Source of the DNA: Baylisascaris procyonis | Taxonomy: Eukaryota > Nematoda > Chromadorea > Rhabditida > Ascarididae | Direction of reading: 5' to 3' | Length of the DNA: 64,000 nt | Assembly (NCBI GenBank): GCA_037389465.1 | Contig: JAZARR010000221.1 | Coordinates: 598,501 to 662,500 of the forward strand | Made by a program: the position numbers and the translations under genes | The notes under the pieces: generated by a model | Database searches by the model: none | The model's input: the letters and a program-made list of their open reading frames with translations, nothing else | Told to the model about the DNA's origin: nothing | Shown: one piece after another, positions 1 through 12,700 of the stretch | Position numbering within the stretch: position 1 is the first letter of the stretch | How the letters are laid out: every line of letters begins with the position of its first letter

Positions 1-2002
1 TGCGAAATATCTCTTTAACAAAAATTTAAAGTGCAAATATTTTTGCAATATTCTCAACAAACATTGCAAGAAAATTTGCAATGTCTCCATTGTTACTAAT
101 GACGAGTTTCGTTAGCCGATTATTCTGTGTAAAACCATAATTCATTGAGTGATAGACCAACAGTTGACACAAATTAGACACGATCCACAATTCTTTTTCT
201 TTTTTCTTTTTCAATGGTCAAAGAGCATCATTATACTCGATGAAAATGAATGAATGCAAATTTTTGATAAACTGTTATAAAATTGTTCTTTATTTCCACA
301 TAATCAAAACCGTCTTATCCAACGTGAGATTCGTTTCACCTTTGAGAGAGTTGAATGCGTTTTTATTTTATATTCCTTTCCTTTGTTGGCCTTACTCATT
401 GAGTGCAATATCTATTTCCCTTCTTGTGATAGTTTTAAACATCTCGGTGTTTGATCCATGTTCATGTTTTTTCCAACTCTATGTGCTGGAATATATAAAG
501 AAATAGGTAGACATAATGAACTGCATGGTGTAGGCGGCAGTACCTCATCGACGAAACAAGTGTTAGCTGATAATGGAAAACTCCGTCTTATCCCCTTCCT
601 TTCGAGTTGGTTAATTGCAAGCATTAGGATGTCCAAGAAGTGAGCAGCACTCGAAAGAACTAACAATTAAATAAACTTGAGGAAAAGTTATCCGAAAACA
701 TAAAATTTTTGGAATATTGGGCATTTTTTGTGATGAATTAAATATGTTGCCAAAGCTCAGTGAAACAGCTTGAGGCGAATTAACACAGAAACATTCCATG
801 TGACCTCATTGCTTGATTTCAGTTGCATCACGTAAAACATGTTTCTTGGCAGCTTGCTGGTTAGCTAGTAATATATTTTGGACAAAAATAACTTCTGAAG
901 TGTGCAAAATATTCGATCTCAGACAATGCAAAATTATGAGGTCTCATACTGTACTTTTTGATATCACATTCTATTTTTTTCGACATGAACAGAGGGCCAC
1001 CGTTCACAGGTGCCCCTCGAAACACTAGTGCAGAAGCATCGATGATGCAAGGATGACCTCCTAAAAAACAAACGTTTTCCAACCCTCTCCGCCCACGAGA
1101 TCCTCTCCCTCCTCTCCCTGAACACCCATTGCCCCCTGAAAGGGGTTCGCAGAACGCAAATCTTGCGAGGTTCCTTCGGGCATAAAGAGCTCCCCTCAGC
1201 CCAAAGGAGGATATGGATCACCACATCACATAGTGAGAGGACCCCATGCGAGGCCCTTCTTTACACTGAAAGCACCTACCATGCGAGCGGGCTTTAGAAT
1301 TTTCCGCTGTTGCAATTTCACGGCTCTCGACGCCATCTTTGCGCTCTCTGCATCTCTGGCATAAGCTCTCCTCTCGTCGCCTCGTGTCTTGCCGAAATCG
1401 TTCGTTGCGCGTTTTTTGATTTTTTGGTGTTGTTGGGGTTAATTGGAATTGGTGTTGTAGCAGGTTAACTGCAATTGCGGTGAGGATCGGTAAATTAGTT
1501 TACCTTCCCAGGTTTCTTTATGGGAGGGTGTTAAGGTTTAGAAGCGCAAATTTTGTGCATTCTCGGTGGTGATATAAGTTAGCACATCGAGGTTGTTCTC
1601 CCATACTTTTCTTCCATTTATGATTACATCTTTTTTGTTGTTTCGTTTATGCTTATTTCTTGTCGTTACAATTTAAACGTTATTCAAAGCATGCGTCACA
1701 AGTCTTTCTGTTCTAGGCCATGCTTTGACAGGTTGGTTTCTGCACTCACCTAGGCTGCTGATAGTTGAGTCTTCTGAAATCAGCATCGTTCTGTGTATTG
1801 GATTGTAGAAGCAGCTTGGTCCCATATGTACAGTTTGTTTGCTGTTGTACTGCAGTCGGGCGTGTCCCTGAAACCTCAAGATCATTTTTTACAACCTTGC
1901 GAATACATCGTCAGTACCACGTGAGCATGCGATTTTTGTGAGACCGATTCATTGAAGATGCGCGTAAGTTTCAGGCACATTCGATTCCAGAAGCGGCACA
2001 TA
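1..2002. other. 5' flank of the ZC3H10-like gene, no coding exon seen
   Basis: I see no exon with coding character and matching splice sites here. Positions 1-1000 are AT-rich with only short chance reading frames. Positions 1080-1420 are clearly richer in G+C and CpG, with CT-rich blocks such as ctctctgcatctct near 1347. That could be the promoter or a 5' noncoding exon of the downstream gene. A pyrimidine-containing acceptor (gtttcag, ending about 1975) lies just before the chosen start codon and could be a trans-splice or 5' UTR splice site. Confidence 0.4.
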
Positions 2003-5000
2003 ATGACCGATAAGGCGACTAAGGTAAAGGAAGAAGCCGATGGGAAGAAGAACGGCGCTCAAAGAGAAGACATATGCAGGTGAGATTCGTTCAGCGTGTA
2101 TGATCTTTTGCACCTTTATATTGGGATGAGTGAAAGCCACAGGAGAGAATTTTATGCAAAGGATTTGCTTTACCTTGCAACTTCATGTTCTACATGATGG
2201 TCGTTGAACTTGACGCATGAGTAGATATGGTGGTTTGTTCGATAATACTAATGTTTGCTGAATGGCATTTTATAGATTATTTATATTTGATTGTTGCAAG
2301 TGTTTCCTTCTCATCACGTCTTTATACAGCACCAACGATTTCTAAATGTAATTCAGAGTAAGCCGCTGGTTCCTTGCTTCATCCCTATCCAGTTCATTTC
2401 ATGTTCTTCTCACCCCTTTAATGCCTCCCTTTCTTGGAGACAAACCATCATATGTAAGACCTGTTACTGTTTTCGGATCAGTGCTACCTGATTCTGCTGA
2501 AGTGGTCACCCATACTGCATTGTTTTGGTATCTGGAAAACATGTGCCCAATGTGGCTTTTACCTAGCATCGATGCACCCATTATCCAGCGTTATTACAAC
2601 CTAATTCCTTTTCGAAAAGCATATCGTCCACAGAAATCTGCATTGCTACAGGGCAGAGAGAGCTAAGGGAGTATGGCGATGGGAGGGGAAATTTTTTCAC
2701 TGAAGGTCTTTGACAATATAAGAGGAGAAAAGCGGTGCTAGGAAAGGCCGTTTGATGGTGAAGCGGGAGGAGGGGACTGTGAAGATAGTTCCATATTGAT
2801 TTATAAAATTAAAAAAAAAAATACAGAGGAGGAGTTGTGCGCACAAGACTGTTATGAAGCAACACATGTTTTGAATTGCGGGAGAGGGGGAGGGAAGGGT
2901 TTCTAACGAAATTAAAAAGTCATTCGTTCACTAGTAGTTCCTTCGAACACTTTAAATGTTTGAGTGCAGGCTGTTATAGGGGAATGTGTGATCATTTCCC
3001 TTGCCTGATGAGGTGAAGTTGATTTCTATATGTATCTTTATGATATAAGGCTACCTTGAGTGTTATGATGTTGGGGAATCATATTTCTAAGTTTTTAAAG
3101 AGCAAGCATGAATCAGATTCTAATTCATGTAATCTTTGCATCAAGGGTTGGAGTAATGAAAGCGGGTGTTCTTCACCGAAGTTGTTATAAATGCCGCCAT
3201 TCCTAATCGTTCAGAACGAAAGCTTAAAAAATCTACCATTTTATTACTGTGTCCTCTCATTTCGAAGTTGTTTCGGAAGGGCTGCGGTTTTCTTTATTTT
3301 CTGCGTCCTTCTTTGTGTTCTGTTTACAGAACGTATTTTGGCGACTTCCTGTCTATGTTCATTCGTTCGTGTAGTGTATATGAGGGTCTGTATCGCAGTG
3401 CAGTTATTTCAACTAGAGAATCTTTGGAGCTAGAAATTGCGAACTCTCGCAGGTATAACTGCGCCATAGGATGACGCTTTTATCATCTTTGCAGTTATTT
3501 TGTCAACTCTAGGGTGATAGTGGGTATTCAAGTTTCTGTGCATTTGACAACCAGCAGGATTGCGTTTTACAGTCTATTGGGTTGAAAAAGCAGCAGATCT
3601 GTACTAAAGTTTTTCCAAAGTCTGGTTGAAATATGATTGTATCACTGCGCATGTTTTCTCATGTTTTGTCAATTTGCGGGTGGTGAATAGTCTGATGGGC
3701 GGGCTTGCAAAAGCACACGTCATGTCATCTCTTCACGTATATTTTTCATTTGCTTTAGTGACAGCGTTATCTTGGGCAACTCCTGCAGAATCTTGTTACT
3801 GAAGTTTTGCAGAGTACGTGGTATTTGGTTCTCTTCTAGGTGCAAAGAAACCTTTGATACTTATAAGGGTGCAACTTTCTGCGCTTCTTTGAATAAAGCA
3901 TGTTGTTGGAAGGTAACATAAATAGAAGTCGTCTTGAATAAGAACTTCATTTGAATTTTATGTCTTTCAGAACGCCATTTAATCAAGAGCACTTCGAAAT
4001 GCCTCCTTTCAAAGCACCGAATTCTGATATAATTACATGGAACGTTAGCCCGCTTTACATTCATTCGTACTAATATGCAAACAAATGGTATAGATGGCGT
4101 CCAGCTGACACGTGCTAATTGTGAACTCACTCTCTCAGAATGCGAGTTAGCCGCTCGAGTAATATTCAGGCAACTGCATTATTCAACACTTCAAAGCAAG
4201 TCGAATTTGGAAGTAATCGCAAAAGCAGAAAAGCTGTGATTTTGATGGCTTTAGATATAAACTTCTCTAATTCGGGCATTTGCTCTTTTGGCTGCTATAG
4301 GCGTACATTTACGAGCGATCGACGAGACTAGGTGACAATAATGAAACAATATTAATAGATTCCACGTGACAGTGGCGCACTATATAAAAAAGTTGACTCG
4401 TGCGGAAGAGTGAAAAATCGTTGTGTTTTACTAAACGACCGCCTCTCGCTTGCTGAACCGTTATGCTGTCTGCAATCATGCACTGTTGCTTCCACTGCAT
4501 CACAGCATATGCGCTGGATATGCCTCTGGGTTACTGTTAGAAGCTTCGTTTTGATTCGCAAATCCCTCAGAAATGCATAAATATCGGATGCGTTTTGTAG
4601 AGATTTCCTGAAGAATATTTGCAATCGTGGGTCACGATGTAAGTTTTATCACCCGGCGGAAGTGGAGCGAGAGAGGGCGCAAGAGTCATCGGGTTCTAAA
4701 CAGGAATTCAATTTCTGCATTGATTTTCAGGTAATACTTTATAGAATTCATTGAATGTGCATTAGATCTGCAATCAGTAAGTCAAACTATTGCAATTTTA
4801 ATATCCTCTGAGATCTTGAGTTGTTTCTCCCAAGTGGTTTTAAATGACTCGTGAAAATTGTTTGGGATACCTCTAAAAGTTGTTATTTTAAACTTATTAG
4901 TATGAGAGGATCGTGAACTTCCGTTTTCTATGTAGTGAAACCTCCAATTCAACGCTTATTCGGATGTGGTGCGTTGATCGGGAACTACCTAAAGCCGCAG

Positions 5001-6757
5001 AGTATCTCGGAGGTGACTTCTGTTCCCTGGATGGGTAGGAGGCGGGCCATGTGAAGTGTTCAAATGAAAAGCAATCTAGGTCTCGCTTGCAGATTGTGTT
5101 TGACGCACTCAGAGCAGCAAAAAATCCGGCCTCTTCCTTAACATAATGTAAAGTTGTTTTGTTCAGTTTATTGAAAGCATTTATTCAAAATTCATTTATG
5201 TCTAAATTTTCTGCTGCAATAGCAGTCAATTCGCAGAGCTTTTCAGTCCGGACATTTACTTGCTGCAAAGTAACTACCCAGGAAACGGATCAGGTAGAAC
5301 CAAAACTAGGGATGTTTTAAGATGGTGCGTCAAAAGTAAGTTAGCTTAATGCGGAACTAGTGTGGCGCCACTTTTTTGTTAACGGCTTTTTATGCACCAA
5401 ACGATCCCATTGTAACAGCTGGGTTATTGTATTATCAAACGTTTTTGATTTGGCGATTGATGGTGGTATGCTAGGGGAGCAGCTCAATTAGCACTAGGGG
5501 GTGTGTCTGCAAAAAAGTTCGTATGACAGGGAATTGAAGTTGTGCCTCAATCCGAACACCATGCAGCTATTCTTAAAATAACAATTTATTATGTCATCAC
5601 CTGGAGAAATGCAAGTCGTGCTTGTTAATCTTTTATTTATTAGCAGATGTTTAGTAGAAGTTGTTCAATGGCAACTGTTTTGTCATTTACCGATTGAGGC
5701 CAGCAGAAAGCGAGAAAGCATTTAGTGAAAGCACTAACTTTTAATATACTGAAATTCTTTAAGTTTTAGCAAAAGCTCGTTTGATTCAGCGTAGCAAGTG
5801 CAGAGTGAAATTTCGGTGAACACTTCTTTCTGAAACCTTTTCATTGTATGCTGACGTCACCGATTTCGTTATCTTATAACAGAGGTCATGATTTGTTGTT
5901 TTCTTTTTCTGTCTGATTGAAGAAGGGGGGTCTAAGTAGCTCAGAAACTATTGCAAACGCTGGACATTTTTTTTTTTCAGAACCGCGGTTGCCAGCGTGA
6001 CAATTGTCGTTTCGTGCACGCGCATCGCGACGACGTGGAGCGTTATAAATCAACTGGTGAAGTGACGCTGAATCTGGCTCGTGCGATAGCGGCAGTGCAC
6101 ACTGGCGATACCATCAACGGCATTCCGTTCTGCAAAGAATTTCAGACTGGAATCTGCACGCGCGGTGCATCGCGTTGTCGCTACTGGCATGTAAACGTAG
6201 AGGAGGAACGCGATAGAAGACGGCGCCAGCAGCGCGGCTTACCACCACTAGGACCTGCACACTTGCGCGCCGCTGGCGCTGTGCCTGCGCTACCGCCACC
6301 CTATGGTTTTCCGTCGCCGTACGGCGTCAACATAGCGCCCAGGCGACCGATTCCTTACGGTGGTGATGGCGAAGCATACGATGCAGTGATTGCGAGCACA
6401 GGCGCGAAGCGTGCGCGTTACGATGTGGGTGCGACAGGAGCGGCGAACCAAGATTATGCGCGTGAGCTGCAGCGTAAGAATGCGGAACTGGCTAAAGAGA
6501 ATGAGGGTTTGAAACGTGAGCTGCAGCGCGAGCGCGAACGCTATGAAGATTTGTATGCGTTGTTCCGACAGCGAGGCAATACAGTGCAACCGACACCTGT
6601 GCCAGGACCCAATCCTCTCGCTAACGGCAATTTTGGTAGTGCGAGCACAAACTATGGCGCTGCATCAGGCGCCGGTGCAAATGCGGCAGGTTTCTACCAG
6701 TCGTCGGTGCAAACGAATTGGACAAATGCCGCATCGCGTTCGCACTGGAGCCATTGA
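2003..6757 (+). CDS. ZC3H10-like protein with three CCCH zinc fingers
   Basis: Three exons in agreeing phase: 2003-2079, 4601-4730 and 5981-6757, giving 327 residues and a TGA stop. The fingers are C25-X7-C33-X5-C39-X3-H43, C65-X7-C73-X4-C78-X3-H82 and C120-X7-C128-X6-C135-X3-H139. Fingers 1 and 2 are each split by an intron at the same kind of position. A proline-rich part follows, then a charged leucine-containing coiled coil at about 205-235 and a Gly/Ala/Asn-rich tail. The three-finger array plus coiled coil matches animal ZC3H10, a predicted RNA-binding regulator that probably acts in the nucleus. Donors are gtgaga and gtaata; acceptors are ttttgtag and a T-run ending cag. An in-frame ATG 15 codons upstream (1958) is a possible alternative start; I prefer 2003 because it follows a cag acceptor. 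Identity is strong; RNA targets are unknown. Confidence 0.9.
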
Positions 6758-9700
6758 AATTGGCGGCTGTATTTGACTGTGCTTGATTTGTTCGTTGATG
6801 ATCTTGTTAAGTTGAGAGTTATGTTGTCAGGGTGGCGAAAGCTGGACGGCCTTTCAGAAACTTAGCACTTTGCATCTAATTTAGTTTTTTTACGAGGGTA
6901 ATAACATTTGGCATTAACATCAAATACTGAAAAAGCGAAGGTGGTTAGGTTTGCACTTTATCGGCTCGCACTTTTCAAAACTTCATGCGTGCGAGTTAGT
7001 TAAGCATGATGCGCTATTGTGAGAGATTGCCCTCTGCAGTTTCCTAAAGTTTATTAATGCTGTGGGTTGAATTTCATTGGGATAGATGTAAAGAAAACAT
7101 GAGCGTGTGGACTGTTTGCTCTTCGTGCCCGTCTTTTTGCAGGGCTTTTAAATAACAGAGATTTTTGGAAGGCAGCTAGTTGTTGAGTTGAACGCTGCAT
7201 TGTGGTATGATGGCAAATAATCGTGCAGGTGTGGTTTTGCGCTGCTCATTGCGGCAGAGATGGCCCCTTTAAGTATATGGTACGCTGTGCTGCTCTTTTT
7301 GCTGTTGGCCGTGTCTCCTTCACTCGTGATCCATTGCGCGCTGGTACGACTTAATTTATTTTCTATGAATCGCCATCTTTGCATAGCGTAGTGGTTTAAC
7401 GCTTGCTGCATTTGGCTGTTGCGCAGTTCGTTTGATATGCATCCCAACTTGGTCTAAGTGGGTTCCGGCAAACGTGCTGTTACTTGTTTGGTTATCCCCT
7501 TGGCATCCTATTAACATGGGAGGGTGGTCTCAACAACCCAATGCGAGTGCTGTTCTAATACTGGAAATTGAGCTGTGAGCGGCGATTTGTAGTTGATTGG
7601 GATTTGTTTCCCATCGACGTCTCGTTTTGTTTAGTGACATTACCATGCTATTGTATTCGGCGAGTTGGAATATGATCTCCGTCGATTAAGCCTCATGTCC
7701 CGCGGCGGTACGTCTCGTACACGCCTGAATATCGCTATTCATTTTATGCACTGAGTTCTCTGGAAGGGAAACTGTCGCACTCTTTGTTTATTAAATACCA
7801 TGCATATGGGGTAGCGTCTTATTGTTTGCAGTAGAATATGAGGCAATGCGCCATTTTGCAGACGATCCACTCATGCGCTCTTGGACTTCATTTCGCATTT
7901 ATGTGTATTTTGTCGCATAAAAGTTTTTTCGTTGTATCGTAGCGCGCGGTCGCGTTGAAACTAAAAGCTGGCGTTCCTTCGTGGCGCGGCATATGCGATT
8001 GCCAATAGAAACTTGAATACAAACTGCTGACTGTTTATCGCTGCTCTAATGGGCTGTCACATTGAAGCAGCTCATATCAAAAGGTAAGTTTATTTCGCAG
8101 TGACACTTGTCTTGTTCGTAGGCAAAGGCGAGACACAAGCATGAATGAGGTCGAAATGAAACGATTACATTGTTCAGTTGGCGATGCCAAATCTAGCGGT
8201 TTTCATTGCCGGTTCATTTGTGAAATTTTGTGGTTCTTTATTTCTGAGACGGGTTTATATGCAGTTTTCACTTGAAAAACAGCATCTGATATTTCCTCAG
8301 TTCATTTACTTTAAGCTTAGATTATAACATTCGAGGTTCAGAGGTTTTTCAATCGTTTTATGTGAGATGTCTGATCTTTACAGGTGCAAACTCATAGCTC
8401 ATAAGCTTCCGAGTAGTTTTCCCACTTTCCCAGAATGAGTCGATGATATGTAGTAGAGGAGGCGTCGGATCCGAAATATTTCATTCGAGTCAGGTGTTTT
8501 TTTTTGGGGGGGGAGGGGTGGGTGGAAGGGAAAGGATAGTAAACTTCCAAATCTCTTCTACGAACCAGTTTGGAAAAATTTCGGAGATTTATAGAAGTTT
8601 TTCCTTTCTTGACTAGTAACATTCGAATGCCTGTAGAATTCTTTGCAAACTACCCGCATCATCCATTTCGATTTATGGTCCAGAGAAGCAAACTTCCTCG
8701 ACCTCGCGGGGAAGATTTACTGTTAGTGGGGACGTGATGGTGAATATGGTTTTTATTTTTTGTGACCTGAGAGGTGTTGCCAAACAAGCGTCATTAAATT
8801 TATATAGCCGATGAAGTTGCTCTTGGTTTCTGTGGAATGCGCATGTTGCAAGATGAGCGCGAATGTTCACCATTACTAAGGGTTTCATCGTTTGTTTTGG
8901 CCGTTAGGTTGGTTATTGAAGCAAGGTGGCACATGGCAACGCATGCTTTGGCGCACTCTTCGCTATTTGCTGCATTTAGTAATGCACACTGGCGGTACAC
9001 AATGTGCGGCATTTACGGCGAGTAGCACATATCTCTTTATCCATCGACTGTTTGCAGGTGCTGCAACGAAAGAATAAGAGTTTACTTAGCGCAGTTCAAG
9101 GGAACTCTGTTCACTTGACCATTTCTCACTGGAAAGTTGGCCAATTTTTCCAGGTGATCTTTCACTCGCTTTTTGCAAGGTGACACATCCGAGTGAGAAA
9201 TATCTGCATGCACGCAATTCATCATGCTAGAAGAAATTGATCGATGTTCATGCTAGTACATCGGTGAACTTCTGAACGAATAATGGGCGCTTCTGACGAA
9301 CAGGTTAAACTACTGTGAAACTTGCCCGTATTTCCCATTGGTTCTAGGGATACGCACATTTCATAGCAAAAAACTTAGTGCATCGGGAAACCCACGTACG
9401 AATATGAAGGTTTTGAAGCGAAATTTGCGGCTTGGATGCTGTCGCATTACATGCTTGCACCACGAATATTTTCGTGATGGAACCTCGCGCTATCGAACAC
9501 TTGTGTGGGGAGGGTTTGCACCATCAGAAACCTCTCATTCTTGGGCTGCAAGATTTTCGCTATGTTTGTGAATATAGGCTTTCGTTCGTAATATGAATAG
9601 CAGCACCCCAAATCTTAAAACACTGTTGAATGTTTTGAAATACGTGGCCCCAAAAAATACTTTGGAGTTTGTTCGCAACGAAAGTTTCATGCATCGAAAC

Positions 9701-12700
9701 TTCCTTAAAGCTTTGCTACGTGAAAGTAAGCGAAGCGGATTTTCGTTGATTAGGTGGGAGAATAGTCGATTTTTGAAATACTTTGAAAGACTTCAGAACC
9801 TCCTAATTCTCGTCGAAATGCAATAACTGCTGTGAAGAAAGCTCTGAGACAGGTCGACATTGCCTTTTATTACCGGAGCAGAACATAATCTCTGCTTCTA
9901 GAACTTTGCCATCTAATCGTGGTTTGTTGCGGTTTTATTGCGTAGGTTGAATAAGGTATATGATTCAAAGGCGTGTGCCTGGACTTTCGATCAAGCTTGG
10001 AAGGTCGCCGGGTGATTTGAAGCAAGAACGAACTTTTTGCTAGCAGCGTGGCGTTTATCATGGAGCCTCAAATTTCTAGATCAATGGGGTGGCCCTTTTT
10101 CACAAAATAAAGCAATAACATCTTCAAGATTTGCTTAAGTTTTTGGTTGCCAGGTTCATTGTTGCCATGCAGAAAATTTTTGGTGGCAAGATGCAGCGGT
10201 GTTCCGCTCGTAAAATCTGTCGATACACTTGCGCTTGGAGCATTGCGAGAAGAGATCGATGAAGCAAGGGATTTTAGGTATTGTCATTGCGGTGAGAACG
10301 GTTGAAAGCAGAAAAAAAGAGTAGATAATGCGTTGGTAACTTGTAAGGGGCTGCGCAACGCTTCGGGAAGAATTCCCTATCTGTTAATGAAGCGATTGAT
10401 GCGTCCTGTTAAAGTATGGTCGAAGTAATTGATTGCGTTGCGTAGCCTTAGGGCGAATGCCGCGGAGACCCAAAACTCCATGTAGAGTTAAAAAAATGAA
10501 TGGAAACGAGAGTGCCGGCCATTGTGTGATGCCCAAGATGCGAATGTTCAGCGCACTCAGCTTCTTTAACAATGCGACTTGCAGACAAATCTTCGATTAT
10601 TTGCGTTGTCTGAAGACTGTCGGAAGCAGCGTAGCCGTTAAGAATTGCGTCACTAAAATAGTCGCAGCGGCGTGTCAGCTACAAATCGGTTTGCGTTTAA
10701 CTGCACATGGTTGGCTGTGAAGCAAAATTTAACCTCAAGTTCGCTTGCACCTTTAAATTTACCTTGCTGCTGCAACGATTTTGCATCTGATCTAGTGTAA
10801 ACGATTGCTGAGTGGAGTTGTCCTGTTGGTGGAAAGACATGAATTCATGCATACGTAGAATGATGCTAATATAGCTTTTAAAGGCAAAGTTGAATTCGCT
10901 CCGTGCGAAGACGCACTAATGCGCCCTAAAGTGTTACGAAGAGTAGTTCGATTTTTGAACGTTTCAAGTGGCGCCAGATTTTTTATGGCGGTCTCGACCA
11001 TTGGTACCATGTGCATAAATGGGGTCCACTGGCCAATATGGTGCGATAAATCGAGGTCAAACGCGTTCGTCAGGTGTTTTGAAGAAATATAGACTGACTG
11101 TTCCAAACCCCGTAGAAAACTTTGGTATCTCGAATCTGTTAAAAATATAAATTGGGCCATTTAGAGTGTTCAACTTAGAAGCTAAATTTCGCTTAATCTA
11201 TTTAACAAACTGTGCCTGTGTTGAGGAGGTAAGCCTTTCTCCACTGTTTGCATGCTACTCAGTTTAATGTTAATTTAACGTCTCGCGACTTATAGGGTGT
11301 AAAGGCTAGGTCTATTAGAATGTTCAACTCAGTGCTTGGAACTATAATTGACCTTGTCACTAATCTTTTTTCGCGACTTGTTGCCTAAACTTTTCCAACG
11401 TGTTCCCCGCAATCAGCGGCGATCGCATATTTTGGCCCTCCATAAAAATTCTATACGGTGAGATTGTTCTTTGCCAACTGCAGAAAGGTTTGAGGGTTTT
11501 GCGAAATTCCTACGAACCGAACCATTCCCTAGCCTGTTTTCGTTTCGTTGCACGTAAATATTCATAAATTTCCCCATTATTGATATCTACACAGCAACGA
11601 TCGTGCTGAAACCAACATCACCCCGTCGTGTTGTAGATCTCATATTTCTCCTAGATCTCTTACTCTGAAATTGTTACGCAATTTTAAATATCCCGCTGGG
11701 CCTCGCCCCTGAAAACTTTGATGCCTGCCAGACAAAACCTTTGGCCAGCATTGCGGATTTATATTTTCTAGCCCAAGTATGCTGAGTTTTGCTAAGAGTT
11801 GCGCACTGCTTTAAACAGAGGCATCTGGTTGCATCTTTCTACGTTTCACTCGTGGCCAATTTGCTATCCTTTTTTGTTTTCAGGATTTGATGCCTGCGCT
11901 CTAAAAATGCAGTCCTGCCGATTTTAGCGAAATAGTTCGCCAGGCTGAGGTTCGAAGCTGTATCATATTTCCGAGCTCAAGATGCAATGAGAAATTTAGA
12001 ATGGTAGGATATTTTGCAAGTGTGAGGGGTCGGATTTTGCAACTTGCCAAATACACGGATATTAGCGATCGCTGTTGTTGCGCAGCTGCTGTGCTTGCAA
12101 TGAACGAACGTTAGTGTATTTGATGAACAGTTATTACCAATTTCGCCACCGACTTTTCTCACATCAATGGATATACCCAATGAAAGGAAAATCGGCATCA
12201 TCAATATCCGCCGTATGCTCCCAAATGTTTTCTTGCAGGTAAGGTGCTTTTTTGTCCAGGTAATCGCTTCTTTTTTTTGAAATGTCATTGAGAACTCTTA
12301 GTTTAGTCCAAGAGTGCTCTGATGACTCGTAAGAATAAGGCTGAGTTGTCGTTCTGTGTATTGATAAAAATTCTTTCAAGGGACGTGGTGATGGGGGGGG
12401 GGGGAGGAGATCTTCATGTTCATTCATTGCCTCGTTTCAATAAGGGAGTTGATTTGTCGGTGGGCAACTGAGCGTCTCATGTTGTTTGGAGCCCCAAACT
12501 GTTATTCTTCACAGGTAGTTCCGTCCTTCGAAGAGTTCGCTAGGATCTCTGGTTAAGGAAGTATGACGGGAAAGATGGCATGTTTCATGAAGTCACCTCC
12601 GTAATATGATGCTTTTAGGGTTAGTGTTATGTATTCAACAGATGCGTTTCGTTGAACATCTTATTATGCTCGCTGCATTGTTGTTTTGTATACATCTGTT

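Noticed and set aside
5951..5980. ATG at 5951 as the start of the CCCH protein
   Set aside because: It lies before the T-run and cag acceptor at 5980. Two upstream exons with matching phase supply the true N-terminus and the rest of fingers 1 and 2.
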